Below are positions 1 through 7,707 of a stretch of 45,315 nucleotides of DNA, piece after piece. Source of the stretch: Nocardia pseudovaccinii NBRC 100343. Its GTDB lineage: Bacteria; Actinomycetota; Actinomycetes; Mycobacteriales; Mycobacteriaceae. A model generated the notes under the pieces. It was given only the letters and a program-made list of their open reading frames with translations. It had not been told where the DNA came from and made no database searches. The stretch spans positions 1 through 45,315 of the forward strand of contig NZ_BDBY01000018.1 of assembly GCF_001613225.1 (NCBI RefSeq). The letters run 5' to 3'. The stretch's first letter is position 1. Each line of letters starts with the position of its first letter. The translations under genes and the position numbers were made by a program.

Positions 1-1
1 G

Positions 2-64
2 CGCCTACGGCGCATGCGCTTCGAGGACTCGGACTCGGGACGGGCCGCGAACGGTCGCTCGTAA
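2..64 (+). CDS. possible 3' end of a gene entering from the left edge
   Basis: Reading from base 2, an open frame runs 20 codons to a TAA stop at 62-64. It has high third-position GC, as real genes here do. The visible residues end in FEDSDSGRAANGRS. It is far too short to assign a function. It would converge on dop, leaving 64 bp between stops. The opposite strand of the same stretch shows no recognisable start of pup, the gene usually found after dop. Low confidence, because only the tail can be seen. Confidence 0.25.
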   Translation, partial: RLRRMRFEDSDSGRAANGRS

Positions 65-128
65 GACTCGCTCCGTCGTGGTTGCGATCGCGATATTCGT
101 TGCTACCTGGGCTTATTCGCGCGACTTG

Positions 129-1628
129 CTAAGTGGTCAGCTGTTCCACCAACTCGGCGGCGGTATGCACACCGTCGAGCAGCTTGCCGACGTGGGCCCG
201 GGTGCCGCGGCGCGGTTCCAGGGTGGGGATGCGCACGAGCGAGTCGCCGCCCAGGTCGAAGATCACAGAATCCCAGCTCGCCGCTGCGATATCGGCACCG
301 AATCGACGCAGACATTCGCCGCGGAAGTAGGCGCGGGTGTCGGTCGGCGGCTTGGTCATCGCGTCGAGCACCTGCTGCTCGTTGACCAGGCGTTTCATCG
401 AGCCGCGCGCGACCAGGCGGTTGTAGAGGCCCTTGTCCAGGCGGACGTCGGAGTACTGCAGGTCCATCAGGTGCAGTTTGGGCGCGGCCCAGCTCAGACC
501 CTCGCGCTTGCGCATTCCCTCGAGCAGGCGCAGCTTGGCGGGCCAGTCGAGCAGATCGGCGCATTCCATCGGATCGCGTTCCAGCAGATCCAGCACATTG
601 GCCCAGTTCTCCAGGATGTCCTTGACCCGCTCGTCGTCGTTGCCGCTGCGGGCCACGAACTTCTCCACCCGGTCCAGGTAGATGCGCTGCAGCGCCAGCC
701 CGGTGAGTTCACGACCATCGGTGAGCGCGACGGTGGCGCGCAGGGTCGGGTCGTGGCTGATCTGGTGGACGGCGGTGACCGGGCGAGCCAGCTGCAGATC
801 CGACAGATCCTCGCCTGCCTCGATCAGATCCAGTACCAGCGCGGTGGTGCCGACCTTGAGGTAGGTGGACATTTCGGCGAGGTTGGCGTCGCCGATGATG
901 ACGTGCAGGCGGCGGTATTTGTCCGCATCGGCGTGCGGTTCGTCGCGGGTGTTGATGATGCCGCGCTTGAGGGTGGTCTCCAGACCGACCTCGACCTCGA
1001 TGTAGTCGGCGCGCTGGGACAGCTGGAATCCGGCGTGATCACCGGACTGGCCGATGCCGACCCGGCCGGAACCGCAGATCACCTGGCGCGAGACGAAGAA
1101 CGGGGTGAGCCCGACGATGATCTGGTTGAACGGGGTGTCGCGGCTCATCAGGTAGTTCTCGTGGGTGCCGTAGGAGGCGCCCTTACCGTCGACATTGTTC
1201 TTGTACAGCTGCAGTCGCGGCGCACCCGGCACACTCGACGCGTGCCGCGCGGCCGCCTCCATGACCCGTTCGCCGGCTTTGTCCCAGATGACCGCATCCA
1301 GCGGATCGGTGACCTCGGGTGCGGAGTACTCCGGATGGGCGTGGTCGACGTAGAGCCGGGCGCCGTTGGTGAGGATCATATTGGCCGCGCCGACCTCGTC
1401 GGCGTCGATCACGGGGGCCGGACCGTTCATCCGGCTCAGGTCGAAGCCGCGGGCGTCACGCAGCGGCGATTCCACCTCGTAATCCCAGCGCGTGCGCTTC
1501 GCGCGCGGTACCCCCTCCGCGGCGGCATACGCGAGAACCGCTTGGGTGGAGGTGAGAATCGGGTTGGCCGACGGCTCGGTGGGTGTGGAGATGCCGTATT
1601 CGACCTCGATACCGATGATGCGCTGCAT
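129..1628 (-). CDS. dop: Dop, depupylase / Pup deamidase
   Basis: Dop deamidates the C-terminal Gln of the modifier Pup so that PafA can attach it to proteins, and it also removes Pup from substrates; it acts in the cytoplasm in the Pup-proteasome pathway. The 499-residue product matches the actinobacterial Dop sequence end to end from memory: it begins [12 protein letters not shown] (metal/ATP-site Glu8 and Glu10), contains [20 protein letters not shown] and [13 protein letters not shown], and ends with the [11 protein letters not shown] block and VEQLTT. Length equals the usual ~500 residues. The ATG at 1628 is chosen because family homology begins there and a TAGGCT -10 box lies 7 nt upstream, suggesting a leaderless mRNA; a longer frame upstream has no homology. 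The neighbour pup/prcBA genes would lie further left, outside the window. Very secure call. Confidence 0.97.
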   Translation of the reverse strand: MQRIIGIEVEYGISTPTEPSANPILTSTQAVLAYAAAEGVPRAKRTRWDYEVESPLRDARGFDLSRMNGPAPVIDADEVGAANMILTNGARLYVDHAHPEYSAPEVTDPLDAVIWDKAGERVMEAAARHASSVPGAPRLQLYKNNVDGKGASYGTHENYLMSRDTPFNQIIVGLTPFFVSRQVICGSGRVGIGQSGDHAGFQLSQRADYIEVEVGLETTLKRGIINTRDEPHADADKYRRLHVIIGDANLAEMSTYLKVGTTALVLDLIEAGEDLSDLQLARPVTAVHQISHDPTLRATVALTDGRELTGLALQRIYLDRVEKFVARSGNDDERVKDILENWANVLDLLERDPMECADLLDWPAKLRLLEGMRKREGLSWAAPKLHLMDLQYSDVRLDKGLYNRLVARGSMKRLVNEQQVLDAMTKPPTDTRAYFRGECLRRFGADIAAASWDSVIFDLGGDSLVRIPTLEPRRGTRAHVGKLLDGVHTAAELVEQLTT

Positions 1629-1635
1629 ACCGTCG

Positions 1636-1641
1636 AGCCTA
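1636..1641 (-). promoter_or_regulatory. -10 box of dop, probable leaderless transcript
   Basis: TAGGCT on the minus strand ends 7 nt before the dop ATG, matching the TANNNT-N6/7-start arrangement of leaderless actinobacterial genes. No Shine-Dalgarno sequence precedes the start. Confidence 0.5.
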
Positions 1642-1766
1642 GGCGACGCGTGCCTGCCGCCGGTCGCGACCGGCGGCATCGGCGATCTCGGGTGATCTCG
1701 ATGTCATACCGATGGTCGTACTTCCGGAGGATACGGGCAGGCCGCGGCGGCCGGGATATTCGGAAT

Positions 1767-2975
1767 ATGACCGATTCGATCGCCGAAATAGCGGAGCGCC
1801 ACCGCAAGTCGGATGAACCGAGCGTCACCCAGCCGAAGAATCCCGCGCGGTTGGCCGCCCTGGACGTATTGCGCGGCATCGCGATCCTCGGCACGCTCGG
1901 CACCAATATCTGGATCCTCACCCATCCCGAAGGCATCGTCGGATACATCGACGAATTGGGCAGCCCGGCGACCGGCTGGATGTGGTCGGAGCGAGTACTG
2001 CAGCAGCTCGCGCAGGGCAAGTTCCTCGGGCTGCTGACCATCATGTTCGGCATCGGCCTGGCCATCCAGCAGGGCTCGGCGGTGCGGGCCGGTCGACGGT
2101 GGCCGGGCAGCTATCCGTGGCGGGCCGGGCTGCTGTTCCTCGACGGTGTGCTGAACTTCGTGTTCGTCGCGGAATTCGATGTCCTGATGGGTTATGCGGT
2201 GACCGGATCGGTCGTCGCCTTCATTCTCGCGACAAGTGAACGCGCGCAACGTCGTTGGCTGACCATCGCAGCCGGATTCCATATTGCCGTACTGACACTC
2301 ATCGGCATCGCGATGACCTTTGCGAACCAACGGGATTCGACCCCGCGAGCGCCGCTGGATCCGAATCCCTATGCGGACGGGTCGTTCTGGGATCTGGTGC
2401 TGTTCCGACTGCAGAACGCGGGCATGTTCCGGTTCGAGCCGATCTTCATCTTCCCGATGTCGATCGCGCTATTCCTCGCGGGTGCGCAGTTGTTCCGGGC
2501 AGGAGTGTTCGGACCGGAGGGTGCGCGGATACGTGGGCGGCTCATGATCATCGGATTCGCTGTCGCCGCGCCGATCGATCTGGCGGGCGGTGTGCTCGGC
2601 GGCGATCTGGTCTTGCTGACCAGGTACGGCACCGCCCCGTTCGTCGCCTTCGGCCTGCTCGCGCTGGTCGCGGAGTTCTACCTGCGTCGTCCGCGGGTCG
2701 GATTCGTCGGCAGGCGGCTCACCGAAGTCGGGCGGACGGCCCTGAGCTGCTACATCCTGCAGAATCTGGTCGCTTCCGTGTTGTGCTACGGGTGGGGTTT
2801 CGGGCTTGCGGCTGGCGTCTCCCCTGACGCTCGGGTGCCGTTCACCGTGGGTGTCTACCTGCTGGTCGCGCTGATCATCGTGACCCTCGCGCACCTGTGG
2901 TTGCGCCGATTCGAGCGCGGTCCGGTCGAGTGGGTGTGGAATCTCAGCTACCGCGCGCTGGCCCGCGAACACTGA
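1767..2975 (+). CDS. DUF418-family polytopic membrane protein
   Basis: A 402-residue membrane protein of the DUF418 family, whose biochemical role is unknown (related by fold to acyltransferase-3-like YeiB proteins). After a ~28-residue polar N-terminus comes the hallmark RLAALDVLRGIAILGTLGTN, followed by about nine hydrophobic segments. The C-terminal DUF418 signature is visible in the last ~100 residues: GRTALSCYILQNLVAS, then the final helix and RFERGPVEWVWNLSYR. The ATG at 1767 was chosen because it gives the usual N-terminal length; another ATG at 1701 is possible, and neither has a clear ribosome binding site. The gene is divergent from dop (138 bp between starts) and is followed by a strong hairpin at 3051-3080. 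Function cannot be inferred further. Confidence 0.85.
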   Translation: MTDSIAEIAERHRKSDEPSVTQPKNPARLAALDVLRGIAILGTLGTNIWILTHPEGIVGYIDELGSPATGWMWSERVLQQLAQGKFLGLLTIMFGIGLAIQQGSAVRAGRRWPGSYPWRAGLLFLDGVLNFVFVAEFDVLMGYAVTGSVVAFILATSERAQRRWLTIAAGFHIAVLTLIGIAMTFANQRDSTPRAPLDPNPYADGSFWDLVLFRLQNAGMFRFEPIFIFPMSIALFLAGAQLFRAGVFGPEGARIRGRLMIIGFAVAAPIDLAGGVLGGDLVLLTRYGTAPFVAFGLLALVAEFYLRRPRVGFVGRRLTEVGRTALSCYILQNLVASVLCYGWGFGLAAGVSPDARVPFTVGVYLLVALIIVTLAHLWLRRFERGPVEWVWNLSYRALAREH

Positions 2976-3050
2976 GCCACCGCCCATTTGCGCACATCGC
3001 CGCAGTTCAAGACCCGAAACCGGTGCGTATGCGACCCGATGCGGCCGAGG

Positions 3051-3080
3051 AGAACACGAGTAGCGGACTACTCGTGTTCT
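3051..3080 (+). terminator. intrinsic terminator after the DUF418 gene
   Basis: A perfect 13-bp stem (AGAACACGAGTAG paired with its complement) closes a CGGA tetraloop and is followed by TTTCC. It lies 75 bp after the DUF418 stop and before the next same-strand gene, so it probably separates the two transcripts. Confidence 0.75.
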
Positions 3081-3160
3081 TTCCGCGTCGGTGCTGGATG
3101 CTGACGCGACGTCACCGAACTGCGTCGGCGTATCGATTTCAGATGCACAGGAGGTGCGTG

Positions 3161-3919
3161 GTGTCGGAACCGGCCCGAGCAATGAGTAAGGACCACGCGT
3201 TCGCCGAACTCGAACGTCTCGCGAACGATGACCTGATCCGTTTCGACGGGCCCGCGTCACCGACTCTGGTCGGATTCGCGGGTTTCGACCCACACTCCGG
3301 TCGGCCGCTACCGGGCAGTCTCGCCGGGGTGGTCATCCGCCACGGCAACACCCCGCGGGCACCGCAACATCTCGATTCGCGAAATGCGTTGGCACTGGTG
3401 CGATTCTGCCGATTCCTCTCGGCGAATTTCGGCGTCACCGAGTTGCACACCCTCGGGGTAGACGGCCGCGGATCGCATTCCGACGACTGCCACGGCCAGG
3501 GCCGCGCCGTGGATTTCGCCGGTGTCACCATGCCGGTCGGGGACGTATCGCGCAGAATCACCGTGGCAGCGCATTGGGGCACCGTCGAGACCGCCCTGAC
3601 ACCCGGCGGAACATGGCCGCGCGGCACCGGATCCCGGGTGCGCTACCGGCTCGACGAACCCGATGCGAGTCCGCTCGGCGATCCCGACGGCGATCTGTTC
3701 GTCGCCGACTTCTTCCGCAGCGTCTACGATTTCGCGGCGGGTGAATGGCAGGACTGCTCGGACAGTCCCGATCCCGCGACTGCCATCTCCGGCATCGGCG
3801 ATCCGAGTTTCATCCTGCACCCCGACCATCCGGACGACCATCCGCTCCCGGCCACGTCCGGTCGCGCGGCCCATATCGATCACGTCCACTTCCAGATCGG
3901 CAAGTCCGGGACCGAGTAG
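3161..3919 (+). CDS. M15/LAS-type zinc peptidase-like protein
   Basis: A 252-residue protein of unknown substrate. It carries the LAS metallopeptidase (D-Ala-D-Ala carboxypeptidase/VanY-like) zinc signature: HGQGRAVDF at residues 111-119 fits HxxGxAxD (His111, Asp118), and HIDHVHFQIG near the C-terminus supplies the HxH pair (His241, His243). Between them lies a ~120-residue region without a known motif. Family members cleave or trim peptidoglycan peptides, but no signal peptide or membrane segment is visible here, so a cytoplasmic role or unusual export must be considered. The GTG at 3161 was chosen because AGGAGG stands 6 nt upstream at 3149-3154; an in-frame ATG at 3182 is the alternative. 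The gene ends 19 bp before the Nudix gene. The fold assignment rests on motifs only. Confidence 0.75.
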   Translation: MSEPARAMSKDHAFAELERLANDDLIRFDGPASPTLVGFAGFDPHSGRPLPGSLAGVVIRHGNTPRAPQHLDSRNALALVRFCRFLSANFGVTELHTLGVDGRGSHSDDCHGQGRAVDFAGVTMPVGDVSRRITVAAHWGTVETALTPGGTWPRGTGSRVRYRLDEPDASPLGDPDGDLFVADFFRSVYDFAAGEWQDCSDSPDPATAISGIGDPSFILHPDHPDDHPLPATSGRAAHIDHVHFQIGKSGTE

Positions 3920-3925
3920 GTCGAC

Positions 3926-3931
3926 TAGCGT
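3926..3931 (+). promoter_or_regulatory. -10 box before the Nudix gene
   Basis: TAGCGT lies 7 nt before the GTG at 3939, with no Shine-Dalgarno sequence, consistent with a leaderless start. It sits only 7 bp after the preceding stop, so independent transcription is possible but unproven. Confidence 0.35.
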
Positions 3932-3938
3932 CGTCGGC

Positions 3939-4466
3939 GTGACACTCGCCGACCGATATCCGTTGCTGCACACGCCAACCCGCTGGGAATGGGGTGGTCT
4001 GGATGTGCGGTTCTCCACCGAGTTGCCGCCCGACGAACTGATCACCAATATCCACGTCATCTGCTTCGTCGGCGCCGATATCGTGCTGTGTCGCGACGAT
4101 CGCGATATCTGGATCGTGCCCGGCGGCACCAGGGAGGCAGACGAAACTGTCGACGCCTGCGTGCGACGCGAACTCATGGAGGAGGCCGGTGCCCGCCCGG
4201 TCGGATCGGTGCGGCCGTTCGGCGCTCACCACACGACCACCGATCGCCCTGCACCGCACTTGCCTTGGCAGCCGCACCCGCACAAGGCGTGGCTGTGGTG
4301 CACGGCGGATGTGGCGCTCGAATCCGCGCCGACCAATCCCGAGGATGCGGAGAATATTCTCGAGGTCCGCGCCTTCGCACCCGAGGAAGCAATGCACCTG
4401 TCACGCACCGACGGTGATTACATGGCCGAATTACTCGCCCTCGCAATCGAATTCCACCGGGGCTGA
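3939..4466 (+). CDS. Nudix hydrolase
   Basis: A 175-residue cytoplasmic Nudix hydrolase, expected to cleave a nucleoside-diphosphate-linked substrate in a metal-dependent way; the substrate cannot be told. The complete Nudix box GX5EX7REUXEEXGU is at residues 63-85, running from GGTREADET to RRELMEEAGA. The preceding strand (DIVLCRDDRDIWIVPGG) is typical of the fold. A His/Pro-rich insertion (HHTTTDRPAPHLPWQPHPHK) follows the box. The GTG start is supported by the TAGCGT -10 box 7 nt upstream and by where family similarity begins; the frame is open further upstream but that stretch overlaps the preceding gene. The stop abuts the stop of the convergent TetR gene with no gap. Confidence 0.9.
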   Translation: MTLADRYPLLHTPTRWEWGGLDVRFSTELPPDELITNIHVICFVGADIVLCRDDRDIWIVPGGTREADETVDACVRRELMEEAGARPVGSVRPFGAHHTTTDRPAPHLPWQPHPHKAWLWCTADVALESAPTNPEDAENILEVRAFAPEEAMHLSRTDGDYMAELLALAIEFHRG

Positions 4467-5072
4467 TCAGCCGAGGGCGGTACGGAATCCGGTGAGCAGT
4501 CGCGCGATATCGATCGGCGCCCGCTCCGGTCGCAGCGGTGCGTGTTCGACGAGCAGGCGGTACCAGAACGGTCCGAAGATCAGATCGGTCGCGTACTCGA
4601 TATCCAGGTCGGCGGCGAGTTCACCGCGCGCCACACCGCAGATCACTATGCGCGCCACTACATCTCGCCGAGTCCGCACCCAGTCGCGGAACGGTCCTGC
4701 GAAGTCCGGGTCCAGCTGAGCCTCGGCCATCAATCCGCGTAATGCCTTGACCCGCAACGGATATTCCACGACACCGTAGAGCGCCTCGAGGAAGACGGTC
4801 AGGTCCTGTTCGACCGATCCGGTATCCGGATCCGGCATGCGCTGGGTGACCACCATGCCTTGGGCGTCCATGACCAGGACCGCCTTCGATTTCCACCAGC
4901 GGTAGATCGTGCTCTTGGCGACGCGCGAGCGCGCCGCGACGCCTTCGATCGTCACCTTGCCGAAGCCTTGCTCCTCCAGCAGTTCGGCCGTCGCACGCAG
5001 TACCGCGTCGCGTGCGGATTCGCTGCGGGTTCGACCGCCGGACCGCGGTGTCGCGGCACTTCCCGTCGCCAT
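4467..5072 (-). CDS. TetR-family repressor
   Basis: A 201-residue one-component regulator. The N-terminal HTH is clear at about residues 20-65 (ARDAVLRATAELLEEQGFGKVTIEGVAARSRVAKSTIYRWWKSK in two stretches), followed by an all-helical C-terminal ligand-binding domain. It is transcribed away from the hydrolase gene that starts at 5140, and a perfect 22-bp palindrome (5105-5126) between them is the obvious operator, so autoregulation and control of the hydrolase/membrane-protein pair are likely. The ATG at 5072 follows a TACACT -10 box by 7 nt, so the mRNA may be leaderless. The ligand is unknown. Confidence 0.93.
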   Translation of the reverse strand: MATGSAATPRSGGRTRSESARDAVLRATAELLEEQGFGKVTIEGVAARSRVAKSTIYRWWKSKAVLVMDAQGMVVTQRMPDPDTGSVEQDLTVFLEALYGVVEYPLRVKALRGLMAEAQLDPDFAGPFRDWVRTRRDVVARIVICGVARGELAADLDIEYATDLIFGPFWYRLLVEHAPLRPERAPIDIARLLTGFRTALG

Positions 5073-5079
5073 GGCGGTC

Positions 5080-5108
5080 AGTGTATTCGTCTGCTATCGT
5101 TTTGCGAA
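5080..5108 (-). promoter_or_regulatory. promoter of the TetR gene, overlapping its operator
   Basis: On the minus strand, TTCGCA (5108-5103), a 17-bp spacer and TACACT (5085-5080) form a plausible -35/-10 pair. The -10 ends 7 nt before the ATG. The -35 lies inside the 22-bp palindrome, so repressor binding would block it. Confidence 0.5.
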
Positions 5109-5126
5109 ACGCTACGTAGCGTTTCG
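5105..5126 (+). promoter_or_regulatory. TetR operator, perfect 22-bp palindrome
   Basis: The half-site CGAAACGCTAC is followed directly by its exact reverse complement, giving an uninterrupted 22-bp palindrome between the divergent TetR and hydrolase genes. It overlaps the likely TetR -35 on one strand and, on the other, lies just downstream of a TATCGT -10 box (5095-5100), i.e. at the probable transcription start of the hydrolase gene. Confidence 0.8.
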
Positions 5127-5139
5127 ATTTAGGAGATGA

Positions 5140-5733
5140 GTGACAGTGAGTGCGATCGTGGTGAACCACGGCCTCGGAGCCCGCGCAGACAGCGTCTGGT
5201 TTCCCCATTTCACGGCGGAGTTGACCGCGCTCGGTCATTCCGTGACGATCCCGAACCTGCCCGATCCGGACGCACCCCGACTGGACCCGTGGCGCAAAGC
5301 CTTCGCCGAAGCGGTGGCCGCGGCGGGCCCGGCCGGCGATACCGTTCTGGTCGGCCACAGCATCGGCGGGGTCAATGTGCTGCGCATGCTCGAGCAGCAC
5401 GATGTCGCCGCGGCCGGGCAATTCGCCGGAGTGCTACTGGTGTCGACCGCAGCACATGAGGTCGGCTATGACCTGTTGGCCGAATTCTTCGCCGAACCGC
5501 TCGACTGGGCACGCATTCGTGGTGCGGCGCGCGAGTTCCGGGTGCTAGCGGCCGCCGACGATCCGGTCAACGTGCCCGATCCGGTCGAACACGTCGGACT
5601 GCTGGTGCGCGGCCTGGCGGCCACCGCGGTACTCACCGCCACCGGAAGCCACCTGGGCAACTTCCCCGACGATCACATCGAACTGCCCGAGGCCGTTCGG
5701 CTGGTCGATGAAATCCATACGGCCACACGATGA
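5140..5733 (+). CDS. RBBP9/YdeN-type serine hydrolase
   Basis: A 197-residue alpha/beta hydrolase of the compact RBBP9/YdeN type, predicted to be a cytoplasmic serine esterase of unknown substrate. The nucleophile is Ser74 in VGHSIGG, the acid is probably in ADDPVNVP (Asp140/141), and the His is His171 in GSHLGNF; FAEPLDWARI is also typical of the family. The start is GTG at 5140, four bases after AGGAG (5131-5135); the in-frame GTG at 5146, ten bases from the same site, is equally possible. Its stop overlaps the next gene by ATGA, so the two are co-transcribed. Regulation by the divergent TetR protein through the palindrome is likely. Confidence 0.9.
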   Translation: MTVSAIVVNHGLGARADSVWFPHFTAELTALGHSVTIPNLPDPDAPRLDPWRKAFAEAVAAAGPAGDTVLVGHSIGGVNVLRMLEQHDVAAAGQFAGVLLVSTAAHEVGYDLLAEFFAEPLDWARIRGAAREFRVLAAADDPVNVPDPVEHVGLLVRGLAATAVLTATGSHLGNFPDDHIELPEAVRLVDEIHTATR

Positions 5734-5987
5734 CTCGGCAACAGGCAGAGGAAAGCCGCAGCTCTGCCGCGCAACCCGCGGCTCCGGCCAAATGGAAGCT
5801 GTGGCTGTTGACGGTCATCGGCATCTATCCGCTGCTCACAGTTCTGGTGACAATCTCAGGACCCCTGCTCGAACCGCTGGCACCGCCACTGCGGCTGGCG
5901 GTTATCGTGCCGATCGCCGTCGCGGCCATGGTGTGGGTCGTGATGCCATTGCTCACCCGCCGATGTGCGGGGTGGCTGATGCGGTGA
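5730..5987 (+). CDS. two-helix membrane protein resembling the C-terminal domain of ABM-superfamily proteins
   Basis: An 85-residue protein with a polar ~20-residue N-terminus and two hydrophobic helices (about residues 23-46 and 55-77). The pattern KWKLWLLTVIGIYPLLTVLV ... GPLLEPL ... PLRLAVIVPI ... VVMPLLTRR looks like the transmembrane tail of COG3224-type antibiotic-biosynthesis-monooxygenase proteins, here without the monooxygenase domain. That likeness is from memory of the family pattern, not a search. It begins on the ATGA overlap with the hydrolase stop, so translation is probably coupled. It ends 6 bp from the convergent TetR gene. Its role is unknown; membrane docking of a partner is one possibility. 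Confidence 0.75.
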   Translation: MTRQQAEESRSSAAQPAAPAKWKLWLLTVIGIYPLLTVLVTISGPLLEPLAPPLRLAVIVPIAVAAMVWVVMPLLTRRCAGWLMR

Positions 5988-5993
5988 CAGATT

Positions 5994-6710
5994 CTATTGG
6001 GACCGTACGGGTTCCGCGCGGCTCAGCAGGTCTTTGACAATAGTGTCGCGTTCCAGCGGAACTCCGAGGCTGCGCGCATTGCCTTCGAACAGCGCCAGCA
6101 CCGATTCGGTCAGGATGCCTTCGACTTGATCGCAGGACAGTGTGGTCCCGGCATCGGAGCGCCAGTTGTTCACGAAACCGTCGATGAAGCCGATGATGCC
6201 GAAGGCCGTCGGGCGGGCGCGATTCGGATCGATTCCGAAGCGCGCCAACGATATTGCGAACATGTCGGCGAGCCGACCACCGATGCGATCGCGCGCACCG
6301 GCCAGCGCCTGTGACGAATCCCCGAGCGGTGCGGCATCACCCAGGAATCGGTGCAGATTCGGATGACGCCCGACCCAGCCGATATAGGTACCGATCGCGC
6401 CCCGTACGGCATCGCGCAGGGTGCCGTCGGGCTGCAGGGTCGGCATCAGTGCGGTCAGTAGTGAATTCAGGATCTCCCGACGAATCTGCTCATCCAGATC
6501 GGCGCGTCCGTCGAAATGCCGGTACACCACCGGACGCGGCAGCCGCAGCCGGTCCGCGATCGCCTGTACGGACACTTCGACACCCTGCTCTTCGATCACC
6601 GTGATCGCGGCATCGATGACGTCTGCGCGGCGGCGGGCCTTGTGGCCGCGCCATCGGGTGCTGCGACCGTCCGACGCGGCGGGATCGCGCTTTCCCGCGG
6701 TACTGCTCAC
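5994..6710 (-). CDS. TetR-family repressor of the diiron oxygenase operon
   Basis: A 238-residue regulator with an HTH at about residues 25-70 (RRRADVIDAAITVIEEQG, VSVQAIADRLRLPRPVVYRH) and a C-terminal helical domain like those of TetR proteins that stand next to monooxygenase genes. The frame is open upstream, but homology starts after the GTG at 6710, which is the chosen start; its ribosome binding site is weak. It is divergent from the AurF-like gene, and a dyad at 6750-6775 overlapping that gene's promoter is its probable operator. The inducer is unknown. It is convergent with the small membrane-protein gene on its other side. Confidence 0.88.
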   Translation of the reverse strand: MSSTAGKRDPAASDGRSTRWRGHKARRRADVIDAAITVIEEQGVEVSVQAIADRLRLPRPVVYRHFDGRADLDEQIRREILNSLLTALMPTLQPDGTLRDAVRGAIGTYIGWVGRHPNLHRFLGDAAPLGDSSQALAGARDRIGGRLADMFAISLARFGIDPNRARPTAFGIIGFIDGFVNNWRSDAGTTLSCDQVEGILTESVLALFEGNARSLGVPLERDTIVKDLLSRAEPVRSQ

Positions 6711-6735
6711 CAGCTCACGATACCTGGAACAGCTA

Positions 6736-6764
6736 TTGACCGTGACAGTCTGTCTCACTAATCT
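6736..6764 (+). promoter_or_regulatory. promoter of the AurF-like/monooxygenase operon
   Basis: TTGACC (6736-6741), a 17-bp spacer and TAATCT (6759-6764) make a near-ideal sigma-70-type promoter. The expected transcription start near 6771 gives a 5' leader of roughly 37 nt with GGAG at 6799-6802 before the ATG at 6808. Confidence 0.75.
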
Positions 6765-6775
6765 GAGTGTTACAG
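6750..6775 (+). promoter_or_regulatory. TetR operator dyad over the -10 region
   Basis: CTGTnnCACT and AGTGnnACAG form a 26-bp dyad with a 6-bp centre. It covers the -10 box and the expected transcription start, where a bound repressor would block RNA polymerase. The divergent TetR gene is the natural candidate to bind it. Confidence 0.6.
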
Positions 6776-6807
6776 CTTGTATCAGGTATTCGAGAGTTGG
6801 AGCCGAC

Positions 6808-7707
6808 ATGGGCAACGAGGCCGCAGTCATCCCACAGGAATCCTTCGCACAGCGCCTGCTGACCGGTTCGGTGAAGAAGTCGTACGAACCTGCCATCGAC
6901 ATGGACTGGGACGCGCCGCTCGATCCCGACAAACTGTTCCTGCCGCCGGAGGTGGTTTCGCTCTACGGCACCGCACTGTGGGAATCGATGACCCCGCAGC
7001 AGCGCCGGGAACTGTCGCGCCAAGAGTTGGCCAATGTATTGTCCGTCGGCATTTGGTTCGAGAACCTGCTCAACCGCCTGCTGCTGCGGGAACTGATGCG
7101 CGATGATCCGACCACCCGGCATTCGCACTACACCCTGACCGAAGTGGGTGATGAGTGCCGGCACATGATGATGTTCGGCAAGCTCATCGACCGGATCGAG
7201 GCGCGGCCGTACTGGCCGCGGCTACCCGGCCGGCTCGCCATCGGGGCCCTGCCACTGTTCCTGCGCGGGTCGATGACCTGGGTGGGCGCACTCGTCGGCG
7301 AGGAGATCTTCGACGCGCTGCAACGGCGCACCCTCGACGATCCGGAGTTGCAGCCCTTGGTTTCTCGGGCGATGCGGATCCACGTCACCGAGGAGGCGCG
7401 CCATATCGGATTCGCCCGCGACGCACTCGCGCGTCGGGTGCCGACCATGTCGCGGGCCGAATTGGCCTACACCCGCTTATGTGTCGCGGTGGCCGCACCG
7501 CTGTTCGTCTACCTGATGACCAACCGGCACATGTACGACCGGGCCGGGCTGGACGGACACACGGCACGCCGGATCGCGACGAACAACCCCTATGCCAAGA
7601 AGGCGCTCGGCATCGGCGCCGCGAATCTCGGTGCGTTCCTGGACAAGCAGGGCTTGATCGGTCCGTTGGGCAAGCGAATCTGGCGCTGGCGGGGACTCTA
7701 CGCATGA
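6808..7707 (+). CDS. AurF-like diiron oxygenase
   Basis: A 299-residue non-haem diiron protein of the AurF (p-aminobenzoate N-oxygenase) family; substrate unknown. All expected metal ligands can be seen: Glu85 in IWFENLL, Glu116 and His119 in GDECRHMMMF, Glu165/166 in VGEEIFDAL, and His192, Glu196, His199 in HVTEEARH. The protein is somewhat shorter than AurF (about 336 residues), but the core seems complete. ATG at 6808 follows GGAG by 5 nt. It overlaps the flavin monooxygenase-like gene by ATGA, so the two are co-transcribed from the promoter at 6736-6764. Unlike its partner, this gene shows no sign of decay. Confidence 0.88.
   Translation: MGNEAAVIPQESFAQRLLTGSVKKSYEPAIDMDWDAPLDPDKLFLPPEVVSLYGTALWESMTPQQRRELSRQELANVLSVGIWFENLLNRLLLRELMRDDPTTRHSHYTLTEVGDECRHMMMFGKLIDRIEARPYWPRLPGRLAIGALPLFLRGSMTWVGALVGEEIFDALQRRTLDDPELQPLVSRAMRIHVTEEARHIGFARDALARRVPTMSRAELAYTRLCVAVAAPLFVYLMTNRHMYDRAGLDGHTARRIATNNPYAKKALGIGAANLGAFLDKQGLIGPLGKRIWRWRGLYA

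Noticed and set aside
78..1766. Extension of the DUF418 frame upstream across dop
   Set aside because: The upstream part is the antisense of dop. Homology to DUF418 begins after the ATG at 1767.
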